Source of the DNA: Nomascus leucogenys
Taxonomy: Eukaryota; Chordata; Mammalia; Primates; Hylobatidae
Length of the DNA: 64,000 nucleotides
Assembly: GCF_006542625.1 (NCBI RefSeq)
Contig: NC_044391.1
Span: 8,687,001 to 8,751,000, forward strand
Direction of reading: 5' to 3'
Shown here: piece by piece, positions 35,523 through 48,361 of the stretch
How positions within the stretch are numbered: position 1 is the stretch's first letter
Layout: the number at the start of each line of letters is the position of its first letter
The notes under the pieces: generated by a model
What the model was told of the DNA's origin: nothing
The model's input: the letters and a program-made list of their open reading frames with translations, nothing else
The model's database searches: none
Position numbers and translations under genes: made by a program

Positions 35523-35575
35523 AAAATCCAATCTGATAGTTGTTAATTTTTAATTGGTATATTTAGACTATTTAC

Positions 35576-35876
35576 TTTTTTTTTTTTTTTTTAATTGAGG
35601 TGGAGTCTCGCTCTGTCACCCAGGTTGGAGTGCAGTGGCACGATCTCTGCTCACTGCAAGCTCTGCCTCCCGGGTTCATGCCATTCTCCTGCCTCAGCCT
35701 CCAAAGTAGCTGGGACTACAGGCATGCACCACCACACCTGGGTAATTTTTGTATTTTTAGTAGAGACGGAGTTTCACCATATTGGCCAGGCTGATCTCGA
35801 ACTCCTGACCTAGTGATCTGCCTGCCTTGGCCTCCCAAAGTGCTGGGATTACAGGCGTGAGCCACTGTGCCCGGCT
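35576..35876 (-). mobile_element. AluS-like, antisense
   Basis: Full-length antisense Alu flanked by GACTATTTAC (35566-35575) and GACCATTTAC (35877-35886). It sits 40 bp from the preceding sense Alu, tails facing each other. Confidence 0.95.
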
Positions 35877-36210
35877 GACCATTTACATTTAACATAAATG
35901 TTGGTATTGCTGGGTTTAAACATAACATCTTGTTTGTTTTATATTGTTGGCTTATTAATGATAAGTCCTTTATAGTGGTTGCTTATAGTGTGCACATTTA
36001 ACTTATCCCAGTCTACCCTTCAAAAATAACATTGTAGTTTATGTATGTAAACTACATGTATGTATGTATGTAACAAGCTCTTAAAATAGTATATTTTCAT
36101 TTTTCTCCTTTGGCTATGTGTTATTTTTGTCACACTACTATCTTTACATATATTGTAGACCCTACAATACATTGTTATAAATTTTGCTTTAAATAATCAG
36201 TTATCTTTTT

Positions 36211-37371
36211 CCCTTTCATTTTTAGTTGATACATAATAATTGTACATATTTATGGGACACAGAGCGATATTTTCATAGATGCATACAGTGTGTAGTGATC
36301 AAATCAGAATAATTAGGATTACAAACATTTATCATTTTTTTGTGCTGGGAACATTTGAAATTCTCTCTTCTAGATTTATAATGTATACAATAAGTTATTA
36401 TTAACTATTTTTTCTCCACAGTGCTATAGAACACTAGAACTTATTCTTTTCTAGCTGTAATTTTACATCTATTAATAAAACTTTGTCTTCTCCTCCTGCT
36501 ACATTTCCCAACCTCTAGTAACCATAATTCTACTCTTTCCTTCTACTTCTGTGAGCTTTTTTGTTGTTGTTGTTGTTTCCACATGTGAGTAAGAAAATGT
36601 TGTATCTTTCTGTGCCTGAGTTATTTCACTTAACATAATGGCCTTCAGGTTCATCCGTGTTGCCATGGATTTTTCATTTTTTATTGCTAAACGTATTTTA
36701 TCATATGTGTGTGTGTGTGTGTGTGTCTGTGTGTATGTATCAATCACATTTGCTTTATCCATTTATCTGTGGATGGACATTTAGATGAATTACCTATCTT
36801 GGCTATTGTGAATAGTGCTTCAATAAACAGGTGTGCAGATATCTCTTTGATATATTGATTTACTTTCTTTTGAATGAATACCTATTAATGGGATATCTGG
36901 ATTGTATGGTAGTTCTATTTTTAGTTTTTTGAGAAATGTCTGTACTGTTTTCTATAACGGCTGTACTAATTTACATCCCACCAACAGTGTGTAGGCGTTC
37001 CCCTTTCTCCACATCCTTGCCAGCATTTTTTTTTTTTTTGTCTTTTTGATAATATCCATTCTAACTGGAGCGAGATGATATCTCATGTAGTTTTAATTTG
37101 CATTTCCCTGATGATTAGTGATGTGGAGCATCACTAAAACAAGTTCAATGTTTAAACTTGTGGGGCATTTGTATGTCTTCTTTTGGAAAATGTTTACTTA
37201 GATTCTTTGCCCATTTACAAATAGGATTATTTTTTATTTGCTATCAAATTGTCGGAGCTCCTTATATATTCTGGATATTAGTTCCTTCTTGGATGAATAG
37301 TTTGCAAATATTTTCTTCCATCCTACAGGTTATCTCTTTACTATGTTGATTGTTTCTTTTGTTGTTAATAG
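36211..37371 (-). mobile_element. L1 (L1MA/L1PB-like) nested in L1M
   Basis: 3' UTR at the left and the ORF2 end to the right, 5' truncated. Flanking copies TCAGTTATCTTTT (about 36198) and TCAATTATCTTTT (37372-37384) are the target duplication, and the host L1M reads through. It contains a GT microsatellite. Confidence 0.88.
36705..36734 (+). repeat. (GT)n microsatellite
   Basis: About 12 GT units with one CT interruption inside the nested L1. Confidence 0.95.
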
Positions 37372-37650
37372 TCAATTATCTTTTAAAGATATTTCAAAAA
37401 TAGGAAATAGGAAAAACATCTGGTATATTTATCATTTCCAGTGCTTTCCATTCATTTGTTTCCATCCGTATTTCCATTTAGTATCACTTTCTTTCTGTCT
37501 GAAGGACTTCCTTTTATATTTCATTTTTTAAAATTAAACAGCATGCCCTGTTCATACCATTCTTTTAGATTTCTTGTAATGTAGTTTCGTTGGAAGTAAA
37601 CCCATTCAGCATTTATATATTTAAAAAAAGTTTTTATGCCTCAATGAGTA

Positions 37651-37935
37651 TTTTTTTTTTTTTTTTTTTGAGATGGAGTCTCACTGTTGCCCAGGCTGGA
37701 GTGCAGTGGCACGATCTCAGCTCACTGCAACCTCCGCCTCCCGGGTTCAAGTGATTCTCCTGCCTCAGCCTTCCGAGTAGCTGGGACTATAGGCACACGC
37801 CACCACACCCGGTTAGGTTTTCTTTAGTATTTTTAATAGAGACGGGGTTTCATCATGTTGGTTAGGCTGGTCTTGAACTCCTTACCTCAAATGATCCATT
37901 CGCCTCGGCCTCCCAAAGTGCCGCTGTGCCCGGCC
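37651..37935 (-). mobile_element. AluS-like, antisense
   Basis: T19 tail, both monomers, and duplication TCAATGAGTA (37641-37650) / TGAATGAGTC (37936-37945). The head lacks the ~20 bases between CCTCCCAAAGTG and the terminal GTGCCCGGCC region. Confidence 0.93.
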
Positions 37936-38174
37936 TGAATGAGTCTTTATTTTATCTTTTTTAAAAAGACATTTTACTAAATATTGACGCCTATGTTGAC
38001 AGGAGTTTTTTCTTTTTCTATACTTTAGATATCCCTTCATTATTTTTGGCTTGCATTTTTCATGGAGAAGTCTGCTGTCATTTTTATCTTTGTTACGTAA
38101 GATGTAATTTCTCTCTAGCTACGTTTAATTTTGTTTTTATCACAGTAAATAATTTGATGATAATTTGCCTTTTT

Positions 38175-38458
38175 TGTTTTTTTTTTTGAGACGGATTCTC
38201 GCTCTGTCGCCCAGGCTGGAGTGCAGTGGCGCAATCTCGGCTCTCTGCAAGCTCCGCCTCCCGGGTTCACGCCATTCTCCTGCCTCAGCCTCTCCGAGTA
38301 GCTGGGACTACAGGCGCCCGCCACCACGCGCGGCTAATTTTTTTGTATTTTTAGTAGAGACGGGGTTTCACCGTGGTCTCGATCTCCTGACCTCGTGATC
38401 CGCCCTCCTCGGCCTCCCAAAGTGCTGGGATTACAAGCGTGAGCCACCGTGCCCGGCT
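38175..38458 (-). mobile_element. AluY with AluYd-type deletion, antisense
   Basis: Full-length with CACCGTGGTCTCG (12-bp deletion), TTACAAGCG and CCTCTCCGAGTAG (one-base insertion). Exact GATAATTTGC duplications occur at 38159-38168 and 38459-38468. Confidence 0.94.
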
Positions 38459-39765
38459 GATAATTTGCTTTTTTAGTGTTTTCTTCATATTGCCTGTGCT
38501 TGTGGTTTATTGAATTTCTTGGTTCTGTGGATCTATAGTTGTCATAAAATTTGAACATTTTTCTATGTTGTTTTTCCGAATAAATTTTGTGCCCCTCCCT
38601 GACTTTGGGGATGCATATTAGGTTGTTTAAAATTGTCTTACAGCTCACTGATGTTCTGATCATTTAAAAAAATTCTTTTCCATCCTCTTCTCTGTTTTAT
38701 TTTGGATAGTTTCTGTTGTTGTGTTTTCAAGTTCACTATTTTTTTCTGTCTTATCTAATTTGTTTTTAGTTCCACCTACTGTATCTTTAAATGTCATATA
38801 TTGTATTCTCAGTTCTAGAATTAGAGTTTTTAAAATCTTTTATGTTTTTATTTAAGATGCTTAATCTTTCTTCTGTCTACTTGGACACACAGAATATAGT
38901 TACAAAGATTTAATGCCCTTGTCTACTAATTTTCTCATTTCTGTCCTAAGTATTTGTGTTGATTAATTTTTCTCCTTCTTGTAGGTTGTATTTTTTTTTC
39001 TTGTCTCAGTAAGCATTATAATTGTTGACTGGATGAGAGACATTGTGAAATTTATAATATTGGGTGCTAAATATTTTTGAATCCCTATCAATATCTTGAC
39101 TTTTGTTCTAGGATTCATTGGAGTTACTGGAAAGTAGTTTGACCCTTTCAAGCCTTGCTTTTAAGGTTTGTTAGACAGTACCAGAGCAGATTTTATTCTA
39201 GGGCTAATTTTCCCCACTACTGGGTTTAATACCTTTTGAATACTCTCCCTGATGACCTGTAAATTATGAGGTTTTTCCATTTTGGCTAATTGGAACATAA
39301 ACTTTCCCCAGACATGTTTGAATGCCAGATATTATTCCCTTCAGGTAGTTTTATCATATGCATGTGCTGATCAGTACTAAGCTGAAAATACAAGGGGATA
39401 CTGCCTGTAAATCTTGTAGCTCTTCTGTATATCCTTTCAATATTCTGCCAGTGAACTACAGCTGTCATGGCATTTCTGGGTGCCATACTCCATTTCCTCA
39501 ACTTAAAAAGAATGTCTGGTTCTACCTCCATTCCTCCTCCCTACATTGTCATGTGGAAAATGTCTCCGGGCAGCAAGATAGGGCAATCCTAGGGCTGATT
39601 TTATTTGCTGCTTTTCTCTCAGGGATCACTGTTCTGTACTGCCTAACATCCTATGTCTTGTAAATCATGAGTCATATATGTTGTCTTACATTTTTAGATG
39701 CTTCAGACTGGAGTGTGTATCTGGTTCCTGTTATTCTATCTTGTCCAGCAGTGGAAGTCCTTTTA

Positions 39766-40139
39766 CTTTATTTATACTATACTGTGAGTCATAATGATCT
39801 ATATTAATAATACCCATTGGTAGTTATGATGTTAATGGTAAATGTCCTTTGGTGTGGTAATGCCATATGATTTGCTATAGACTATCATCATTACAGAGAT
39901 GCAGGCTGTATCCACATGGGTCTATACATACTTCAACCAAGTGACTTGGTTGAAGTGGCTGGTCAATTTAAACTCTTGCCTAATTCTATCAAAAACTAAT
40001 TTTTGTGTTCTTCAAATCAATTAATCGTTCTGTTAAATTAACTAAATTGAGCAGATTTCTGAGTATACGTGTAGTCTAGTTATATTATTTATGCCAAGAG
40101 ATAGTTCTGGAAACTGCATATTTCCATTCCAGTAGGTTG
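39766..40139. other. unique sequence, no gene seen
   Basis: AT-rich, no repeat or frame recognised. A short inverted repeat, CAACCAAGTGACTTGGTTG, lies near 39934-39952 (CAACCAAGT / ACTTGGTTG). Confidence 0.5.
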
Positions 40140-40326
40140 ATTCCATGTGTTTGCTATTGTGAATAGTGCTGCAGCAAACATATGTGTGCATGTGTCTTTA
40201 TAATAGAATGATTTATATTCCTTTGGCTATATACCCAATAATGGGATTGCTGGGTCAACTGGTATTTCTGTCTTTAAGTCTTTGAAGAATCTCCACACTG
40301 TCTTCCAGAATGACTGAACTGAGAGA
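40140..40326 (-). mobile_element. L1PA/L1P internal fragment, antisense
   Basis: About 187 bp of the ORF2 3' region ('tgctattgtgaatagtgctg' to 'cacactgtcttccagaatg') that closely follows young primate L1, with neither a 3' UTR nor a tail. A tailless internal piece is unusual for target-primed insertion. Confidence 0.8.
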
Positions 40327-42779
40327 GCAAATTTTAATTGTTACTGTATGCTTTCTTTACTGCCTGAAATTTTTCCGTTTGTGTATTTTACATAAATAAA
40401 TAGAATCACACAGAAATTGTATTTTTTCCATTAATCCAAATATGAATCTAAGTAAGTCACACTTATTTCTTCTTGGGTATAAATTGCCTTTTTTGACAAC
40501 CATTCATCCAATCAGTGAGTTTATTCTGAATTGACTCAATTCAAGTAAAACACTCAGCATGTGATTTCCTTTTTCTTTGTAAGTCCCCTGTCAACACTGA
40601 TGGGTGTCATGGTGAAAAGGCATCTCATGGTGGTTTTGTTGGTTCACAGATCTGTTTTTTTTTTCCCCAATACAGATTTGAGTCTGCCATCATATACTTT
40701 AGTTTCATCTTTGTTGTAATCTGGATTATAATTGTTTTATTTCAGATTTATTTCCCCTTCTGCTAGACTATCATACTGATCTTGTATGGGAGAGGGTGTG
40801 TCAGTACTGTTGCTTCCTGCTTTAGATCCACAAATTGAAGTGCCATCCACCAGCTGTTACATTCTCTGAACAGGCAGCTTGCCAACAAACCAGAGATTTA
40901 CTGGTATACTGCGGGCCTTGTCAATTATTTTAATATACTTAGATATAGAAATATTTTCATGGTACAGAGTATGTATTAGCTGTTTTCCTTGCATCAATAA
41001 AGAACTATTATAGTTCAATTATAAGTGTATGTGTATGTGCATGGGTATATATGTCTCATGCTCAGTGTCTTCTGGCTTTAATTTGTTGCCTGGAATTAAA
41101 AATTATGAACTCTGAGGAGCAGTGACTTTTTTGTATTAGTGTTGCTTTCTAAAACACTTAAGTTCTGGTTGTAGTTTATGCAATTTTTAGTTGCTTTGAA
41201 AATATGACACAGAAGGTGTTCTGGAATAAAATGTACCCAAGAGAATTGTATTTATCCCATTCATTTGCTGCTTATCCTTAATTCTTGCCTTTTCATGATC
41301 TTTATAAACACATTACTCTAAATATTCTAGCTTGGGTTTTCTTAGATTAAGCATTTTATGCCAGTGGTGGTAAAACTGAAAAGGAAGGTTCACATCATAG
41401 GGGAAATGTATGTGTGTATGTATGTCTGTCTGTGTCTGTGTGTGTGTGAGTGTGTGTGTGTATGTCTGTGGGGTTTTGCTACAAAGGTTAAATCCCAGAA
41501 ATGTTATGATAGTTTATAGAAAATGTGTCTCAGTTACAGCTGAGTTAAATAAGAACCCTGAGGTAATGCTCTAAGAAAAATGAACACTTGATGCCGTTTT
41601 CTTTAGTGTCCCTTTAGAGTTGCCTAATAGGATCTTAGTGAACTAAAAATCATAAACAGAGCAATAGAAAGAAACCTTTTTCCTTAGAGGAAAAACAGTT
41701 TCAGAGTCTTGGGGTATTCAGTTTTATCATGTTGTTAGAATAGTTTCTTTTGCCAAACACTGAACATTGGGGCTGTGTTTTCTTGTTCAAGAAGGAGGAA
41801 GAGGCTATATGCTAATGACAGAAGGCAGCTAGTTGCATGGGTAATAGACTCAAAGGAATGTAAATGGCTTTAATAAGGCAAAATATCTCATGTGTATAAA
41901 GATTTCAAAATCTGGAACTCATATTTCATTAACAAAGATATTATTTCCTTGTCTTGTTTAAAACTGACAAGATATTTTAAAAATTATGTTTGATATTGGG
42001 ATATTAAAGAAATTCTTTTATTTTGGAATTTTCTCAAGATGAGACAAATGTACAATTATGCATTTGTTTAAATACCAATGGAAATAAAAAAATCACTTCT
42101 AAGGGGTCCATAAACAATGCTTATTGACTTACTAGCTCATTGTACCCCCCAAACACTGACATTGCCATGTCACTGGATGATTTTTCATTAATAAGGAAAA
42201 AGGCAAGTACTTTATTTGCAAAAAATTTTTAATTTTGACGTTACCTTAATGTCTTTTTACAGATGTAAGGCATTTTACACATCCCCCTGCCCCCAATTAT
42301 TTGGTTGGCTTTATTTTAAATAAAAATCAAGGGATGGTATTTTTTTTTAAAAGCCCAAAGTATATAAATGTGAAACTCTTCAGTAAATGATCAGAACTTA
42401 ATATCCAGTTTGCTATCGAAACATTACAAATCACTAACTATAAAGGTTGAAATAGAATTGCAGCATCAGAAATAATATTTTAGCTTTAGAAATACAAACC
42501 AGAAATACAAACCAGAAATTTTGTTGCCTGTAAAATCAGTACTACTTCCTTATATGGAATAGAAGATTTCTTTTTCACAGAGTATTCTCTGGAGCCAAAT
42601 ACCTGGGTTGTCAAAAATGCTGCAAAATGAGAATTTAGTTTACAGTAGTTGCAGTTAGGCAGTGTACCCTAAATGACTTGGAAGTAGAAATCTATTAAGA
42701 GGAAGCCTATTAACCAGATCTCAAAAATTCCTATAGATAAAGCTCTAGCAAATATGAGCTTACAATCAAAATTCATAAA
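40327..42779. other. unique sequence, no gene seen
   Basis: About 2.45 kb of AT-rich DNA with a TG microsatellite at 41408. No reading frame of note. A tandem 'agaaatacaaacc' pair lies near 42488-42513. Confidence 0.5.
41408..41473 (+). repeat. imperfect (TG)n microsatellite
   Basis: TG-rich run with TATG, TCTG and GAG interruptions over about 65 bases. Confidence 0.9.
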
Positions 42780-44000
42780 ACACACAAGAGCCCAAGATAC
42801 CTTAAATAATATAACTATTGGAAAAATCAGATATAGAATAAAAATGTATATGTTTAATATGATAAAAAATAATTAGGGGAGCTGAAAATAAAAGTAAATT
42901 AGAATAACCAGTTAAATTGGACAAACATAAACAGAACTATAATAAATTGAAAGTATAATAATTGAAACTGTAGATCAGACTGTGGAATGAAAACATCTTA
43001 TGAGTGAATTAGAGAAATATAGATTTGAGGAAATTCCCAATAAGGCAGAAGAGAAAGATAGAGACACAACACATGAAAGAGAGATTAAGGTACATTACAG
43101 ATAGATTTAGAATATATATCTAGTTGGAGTTCCAGAATGAGATAATAAGAGAATAAGGTAGAGATACTATTTGAAAACATAAAGGCTAAGAATTTTCCAG
43201 ATATGATTAAGGAAGCACATGTATACAAAGCAAGAGAAGTCAAAAGAATTCTAATGGGGCAGGTGCGGTTGCTCATAGCTGTAATCCCAGCACTTTGGAA
43301 GGCTGAGGTCGGCAGATCACTTGAGTCCAGGAGTTCGGGACCAGCTTGGGTGACATGGGGAAACCCCATCTGTACAACAAATACCAAAAGTAGCTGGGCG
43401 TGGTGGCATGGGTGCCTGTAGTCCCAGCTACCCAGGAGGCAGAGGTTGCAGTGAACAGAGATCATGTCATTGCACTCTAGCCGGGGTGACAAAGTGAGAC
43501 CCCCATCTCCAAAAAAAATAATAATATATTGAAACCCTGAAAAACCTTAGTGGAACTGCACATCACCAAAGGCAGAGAAGATTTCTAAAATAGCTAGAGA
43601 AAAAAGACCTGACCTAACAATAATGAGACTGACAGCTGGCTTCACAATAGAACAGAAACCAGTGTGACAGCTATCTTTAAAGTTAATATTATTTTAGGAA
43701 GAAAAAGCAGAGCAGAGAAGCACAAAATGCAACACTAGAAATGAATCCAAATACAGTATCTATCAGTAATTAAAATAAATTTATATGGACTGAAGTCACT
43801 AATTAAAGAAAAAAGATTGTTAGAATAAAGGCACATTTAAAACATACAGAACATTTAAAGTTGAAAAAAGAAAAAAAAAGATATACCAGGCAAATATCAA
43901 CTGAAGAAAGGTAGGATAGCTATGATTGTGTCATAAAAAATAAAATTTAAAGTAAGCATATTACTAGAGTTAAATAATTTTAAACTTAACATGTATCTAA
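42780..44000 (+). mobile_element. L1M/HAL1 ORF1 region, sense
   Basis: A-rich sequence following L1M or HAL1 ORF1: 'gaaaaatcagatatagaata', 'ctagttggagttccagaatg', 'gagactgacagctggcttca', 'gatataccaggcaaatatca'. It is split by the Alu at 43257. All frames are broken, and HAL1 versus L1M cannot be separated by eye. Confidence 0.7.
43257..43525 (+). mobile_element. Alu (old) in L1M/HAL1
   Basis: Sense Alu, about 270 bp, with a shortened right monomer ('ctacccaggaggcagagg' skips ~30 bases). The minus-strand frame at 43085-43492 is antisense to it and is not a gene. Confidence 0.93.
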
Positions 44001-45516
44001 TATGAAGTTAAAATATAGAAAAGCAAAAATTCACAAGTCCAAGACCATATTGAGGCTTTTGAAGACTCTCTAACAGTAATTTATGTACTAAGCTAAAAAT
44101 AATTTTAGTAAGAAGATTTGAAGGAAATCTTGAGTGATCAGTTAGCATTTAAAGCAACTTGACAATACTACAGAGGTGGTTATTTAGTTGGAAGACTTAA
44201 CCAAAAGCCCCTTTTCGGCTGCTATGAGACTTTAAATATGTTTGTGTCTGACTAGTATGGAAGGGTTTGTTCATGGAAATTAGGAATAATTTTCTTCTTT
44301 AGTGAAATAAGTTCAAAATATGTGTGTTGGTTAGAAATATCCTACAGGCATCTCCAGTCTGAAACAAAGAGGATTTAAGAATCTAAGGGAGGCCAGTGGG
44401 CTATTGGAGGACTTTGTCCTACTCTGTGCTCAGCCATGTTCAGGTTACTCTGTTACTTGAAATCATTAGAAGATTAGCTAAATACTGCTGCTAGAATGGA
44501 GTCGTATCTGCTTAGATTATTTTATGTAAGATTCTTGTCAGAATATCTAAATGTGCAAAAAGCTGGGACTTCATTGATCTTTCATCATAGCCTATGTGAC
44601 TGGTTTTTTGCTTGCTTACAAATTCATATTTGTACCTATGGTTAAATTCAGTCTCAGATCTTGTATTTCTATCATACCATGCATAATTATAGTTTTATTG
44701 GAGTGGAGATCTAAGTATAAGCTCTAAATATTTTGCGCAAAAAACTAATAATTGTGAAGAATCTATTACATATAGGTAGTTTACAGCACTAGGGTTTCAA
44801 TTCGTTGACTAGAGGTCAAAATCCAAAATAACTTGAGCCATTACTGTGGAATTTTATTGTCTGATTTTATCTAATAAAAAAAGAGACTTGTGTCAAAACA
44901 ACAGTAACTTGAATTATTCCTGTGGATCATAACTGGACAATTTGGACTGATGGAAAATGAGAATATTTATTAAAAATGTCAAAATAGGACAAGATCTTAG
45001 AGGATACGTTCTTTTATATAATCATGAGGACCTGTTTGACAAAATTTGCTCCTCTCTGACCTATCTTATGGGAAGAACTCCAACAATGGATAAGATATAC
45101 TTATTCTTCATCGAAGTAACCTTTTATTTGCATAAAATAGCAGTAAATAGGATAGCAGTAAAAGTTCTGTAGGTTTCTTTTTGAAGTATGCACTACTTAA
45201 AATTATTTAAATATCACCTTTTACCTATGGAAAAGGCAAATATGTATTTCCTTTTACATATGGAAAAGGTCCTGGCCTAGAAGTGTTCTGATTTTATATC
45301 CTTGTAAGTCAAGATGGAGAGTTGGGTAGAGGATAAGGGAACCCGGTACAAAGAATGATGTGTGAAAGATTTTTAGAACTAGAACAGTGCTAGATTGTAT
45401 CAATATTGTAAGCTATTTATATACAGAAACTGTTTGAGACAGCTACTTAGTCTCCTTTTGAACTTCTGCAACTTTTCCCCCTCAGCATTGTGTGGTTAGC
45501 TATCTTGCCCTTATCT
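44001..45516. other. unique sequence, no gene seen
   Basis: About 1.5 kb without recognised repeats apart from the duplicated hairpin unit at 45217-45269. The frame at 44957-45172 shows no known domain. Confidence 0.5.
45217..45269. repeat. duplicated near-palindromic 20-mer
   Basis: CCTTTTACCTATGGAAAAGG at 45217-45236 and CCTTTTACATATGGAAAAGG at 45250-45269. Each is nearly self-complementary. Confidence 0.85.
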
Positions 45517-45650
45517 TTTCAACTAAATAGATGTTACATTCCTCAAGGATAGGAAGACATTGTCTTTGGCTTTCTCATGTGCCCGTCCTTGCCAGCCCAT
45601 TGCTTTGCAGATAGTAAATACCTAGTAAATATTTGTTAAGTGACTAATTC
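45517..45650 (+). mobile_element. L2 3' end
   Basis: 'acattcctcaaggataggaa' then 'tagtaaatatttgttaagtg' match the last ~130 bases of LINE-2. Confidence 0.78.
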
Positions 45651-46861
45651 CCTGAAACTCACCATCTTTGTCATGTCTCAGTAAGTCATTCTGTAAATAC
45701 TTCAGCATATCACATATTAATCATTGACATTTCAGAAGCAAAGAGAGAGTTCTGATGACTTGATCCCAAAATTAAGTTTCGTTTCTTTGTAGGAAGGGCT
45801 CAGCTTTCTTCAATTTTGTGTCCCCTAACACCTTACAAAGAGCCTTTCTTGGAATGGGCTTTTAATATGAAGCTGTTGATTGCAAATGTGGGTTCTGTTA
45901 TCATGAGAAACTGTAATGCATCCTTGCAGATAGTTTTATAGTCCTAATGGTCTACAGACCTTTTTTAGCCACCATATTTTTAAACAATCCTTTCATTCAG
46001 ATCTAGTGATACTACTCTAGTGGCAATGAAAAAAAAAACATGGTAAGAAAGTATAGCCCCGTTTCTACTGGATGTAGATTTAATTTTCATTTAAAGTCTT
46101 TCTTACCCTGCTCTATTTCCTCTATTTTTGTTTTCTCTTGGGGTTTCATCTGTTCGTCTGTGGGTCTGTATTTATTTATTTGGCAGGTATAATCTGTCCT
46201 GCCCTCTCCCTCCCCCTGGCATCTCCTTGGAAGCTGCTCTTACTTTGTGTCACCCTAAAGCTGATGGTGACTCTGTTTTCTGGCTTCAAAAGCAGCTTTA
46301 TGCACCTCTCTCTCTCTCTCTCCCACTCTCTATCTTTTTTGAAATGAGCTGTCTTTGATTATAGTTTGACAGTGTGGTCTGACTGCTAACATTGATTCCC
46401 AGCAGTGAACAACTTTGTCATATTGTTCAAGATTAGGTTTCAATGTGTCATTTAATAGACTAAAAAGTCATTCCCAGTAAAATCGAATTCCTGTGGGAAT
46501 CATTGTTAAGGATGCTCTCAAAATGAAGTAAATATGTAATGCTTTAGAAATTTCACTGGAAAGGCATCAGGTGACTACATTTACTGAAACTACCAATGTC
46601 TTAGCTGGATTTTATGTTCTGGAAATGCAATTTAAAACTTGCTTGCCTTTAGTTAGGCAAAACGTGATTCACAATAATTAAGCTTTATGAGCTGCTTCAC
46701 TTAGGCAGGTCAAATAATATTTTTATTTTGTTTTTAACTGTAAGAAGATATTTGCTCTTTCTTCACATTTCTATATGTGACCCTAACTAAATTCAGGGCT
46801 GGGCCCAGACATGTCTGTCTCATTTCAGGCTAGACATGCAGTATCACTAAAAACTAATATT
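45651..46861. other. unique sequence, no gene seen
   Basis: Contains a TC microsatellite (46308-46331). Overlapping frames at 46128-46358 are low-complexity. Confidence 0.5.
46308..46331 (+). repeat. (TC)n microsatellite
   Basis: TCTC units with one CCA interruption. Confidence 0.9.
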
Positions 46862-47112
46862 TAACTGTATGCTATAGTGGTGGAAAGAGCAGGCCCTGAA
46901 ACCAGACTGTATAGATTCAAATGCCACCTTTGGCATTTACTGACTTTGTGACTTTCAGTGTTATGCAACTTATCTGTGCCTTAGTATTGCATCTATAAAA
47001 TGGGGATAGTGCCTCCTTTATAGGATTGTTGGATAAGAGTTAATACACTTGTAAAATCTGTGCACACTTAATGTGCATGAATCATATTAAGATTTCAGTA
47101 TTATTTGTCATG
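46862..47112 (+). mobile_element. MIR (full length), sense
   Basis: Complete order: 'tagtggtggaaagagcaggc', 'cagactgtatagattcaaat', 'gactttgtgactttcagtg', 'ctataaaatggggatagtgc', then the AT-rich end. Confidence 0.9.
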
Positions 47113-48221
47113 CTTATTATGCTGTTTTGTTAGTTTTTTTGTAGTTGACAATGTCCAATGTTTATTTGGAGATATTCCTCTGTCTTATATCTGAGAAGGA
47201 TGCAGAAGTAGAACAAAAGGCTATCCTCTTCATTGACCCAGCAGTTTGTTTCTCACACCAACTTTGCATAACACTCGCTAACAGAATGAAAGCTCTTCAG
47301 TAGACCACCCCAACTTTCCTTGGGTGGCGGTGTGGAGGCCCCTTGTGATTACCTAAGTATGTTCCCAAGAGTCTGATTTCCCTTTGCCATCAATTCCTTT
47401 TTGAGAGAAGACTAGAAATGTTTTACATATGTCTTTAAATTTTTAGTGAACATGTTTTGCTTACCTGGATAGGCCATATTATTATTGAGGTTCAACTGCC
47501 AGGATCTCAGTCCCTGCTTCAGAGGAGTATAAACATGGGTGGACCCCAAGAGAAGCCAAGTGGGTAGCGCCCACTAAGCATTGGGCATCTATATTGGTTC
47601 ATTAGCCATAGAGATGGCATTAGATAACTATTAGTTGAATAACATCTTACTCTTTGTGTGGAATCATTTTATAGGCGCTGGCTGTTTCAGATCAAGTAAG
47701 GTTTACCTCTAGAGAGAAGCTTGGTTGATTCCAGAGAAGAAGTCTTTATTTGCCTCAGATTGTCACCCTGCCAGTGAACTATTTTTAGGGCTGTTGGTAG
47801 TATGTGCCTTAGACCTAGGCCTTGAGTCAGTCAAAGTAACCCTGTCTATCACTTCTGTGTCTTGGCTAAACTACTACATTTAGAGCCTTCACTCCTGCTG
47901 CAACTCTTGCCCATGTCAAGCACATCTAGAGCTTAGTCCTGCTGGTACCTGACATGAATTTTGAACCTGTTTTGTCTCCTGAGCAGGTCTTACTTTGCCA
48001 TGGGCTGTCTTTGCCTGAGTTTGTTCTAGGCTTTTCTTCTAAGGTCTGTTTTGGCTTTTTTTTAAAACGTATCCCCTAGTGCCATGCCAGGTAAGTGACA
48101 GGTCCTCAGTAAATGTTTATAGAACAGAAATGCTGGATCCCCCTGCAATGGAAGCTTGTCTAATTTGCTGTGACCTTGCATTCAGCTTGGACTTCTGTGA
48201 TGGTACCCCTCCAACTGTACT
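47113..48221. other. mostly unique sequence, possible L2 tail
   Basis: No gene seen. 48075-48130 ('gtgccatgccaggtaagtg' then 'ctcagtaaatgtttatagaa') probably is an L2 3' terminus. Confidence 0.5.
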
Positions 48222-48323
48222 TCTCAATGCTCAGTAAGCTCTTACTAAGTGCCAGGCACTGTGCATATCACTTTGTATTCAGAATATCATTTTATCCTCT
48301 CATGAAACCCTATGTTATTGGTA

Positions 48324-48361
<38 letters not shown>

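Larger units (their letters stand above)
32790..39765 (-). mobile_element. long L1M, antisense, with six insertions
   Basis: Old L1 in reverse complement. ORF2 sequence runs from 32790, the endonuclease-side region spans about 34100-36197, ORF1/5' UTR-like sequence follows, and the 5' end lies near 39765 ('ttctatcttgtccagcagtg'). The 3' end is missing. It is interrupted by an Alu monomer (34511), two Alus (35228, 35576), another L1 (36211) and two more Alus (37651, 38175). Sequence resumes correctly after each. The + strand frames here are antisense artefacts. Confidence 0.8.
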
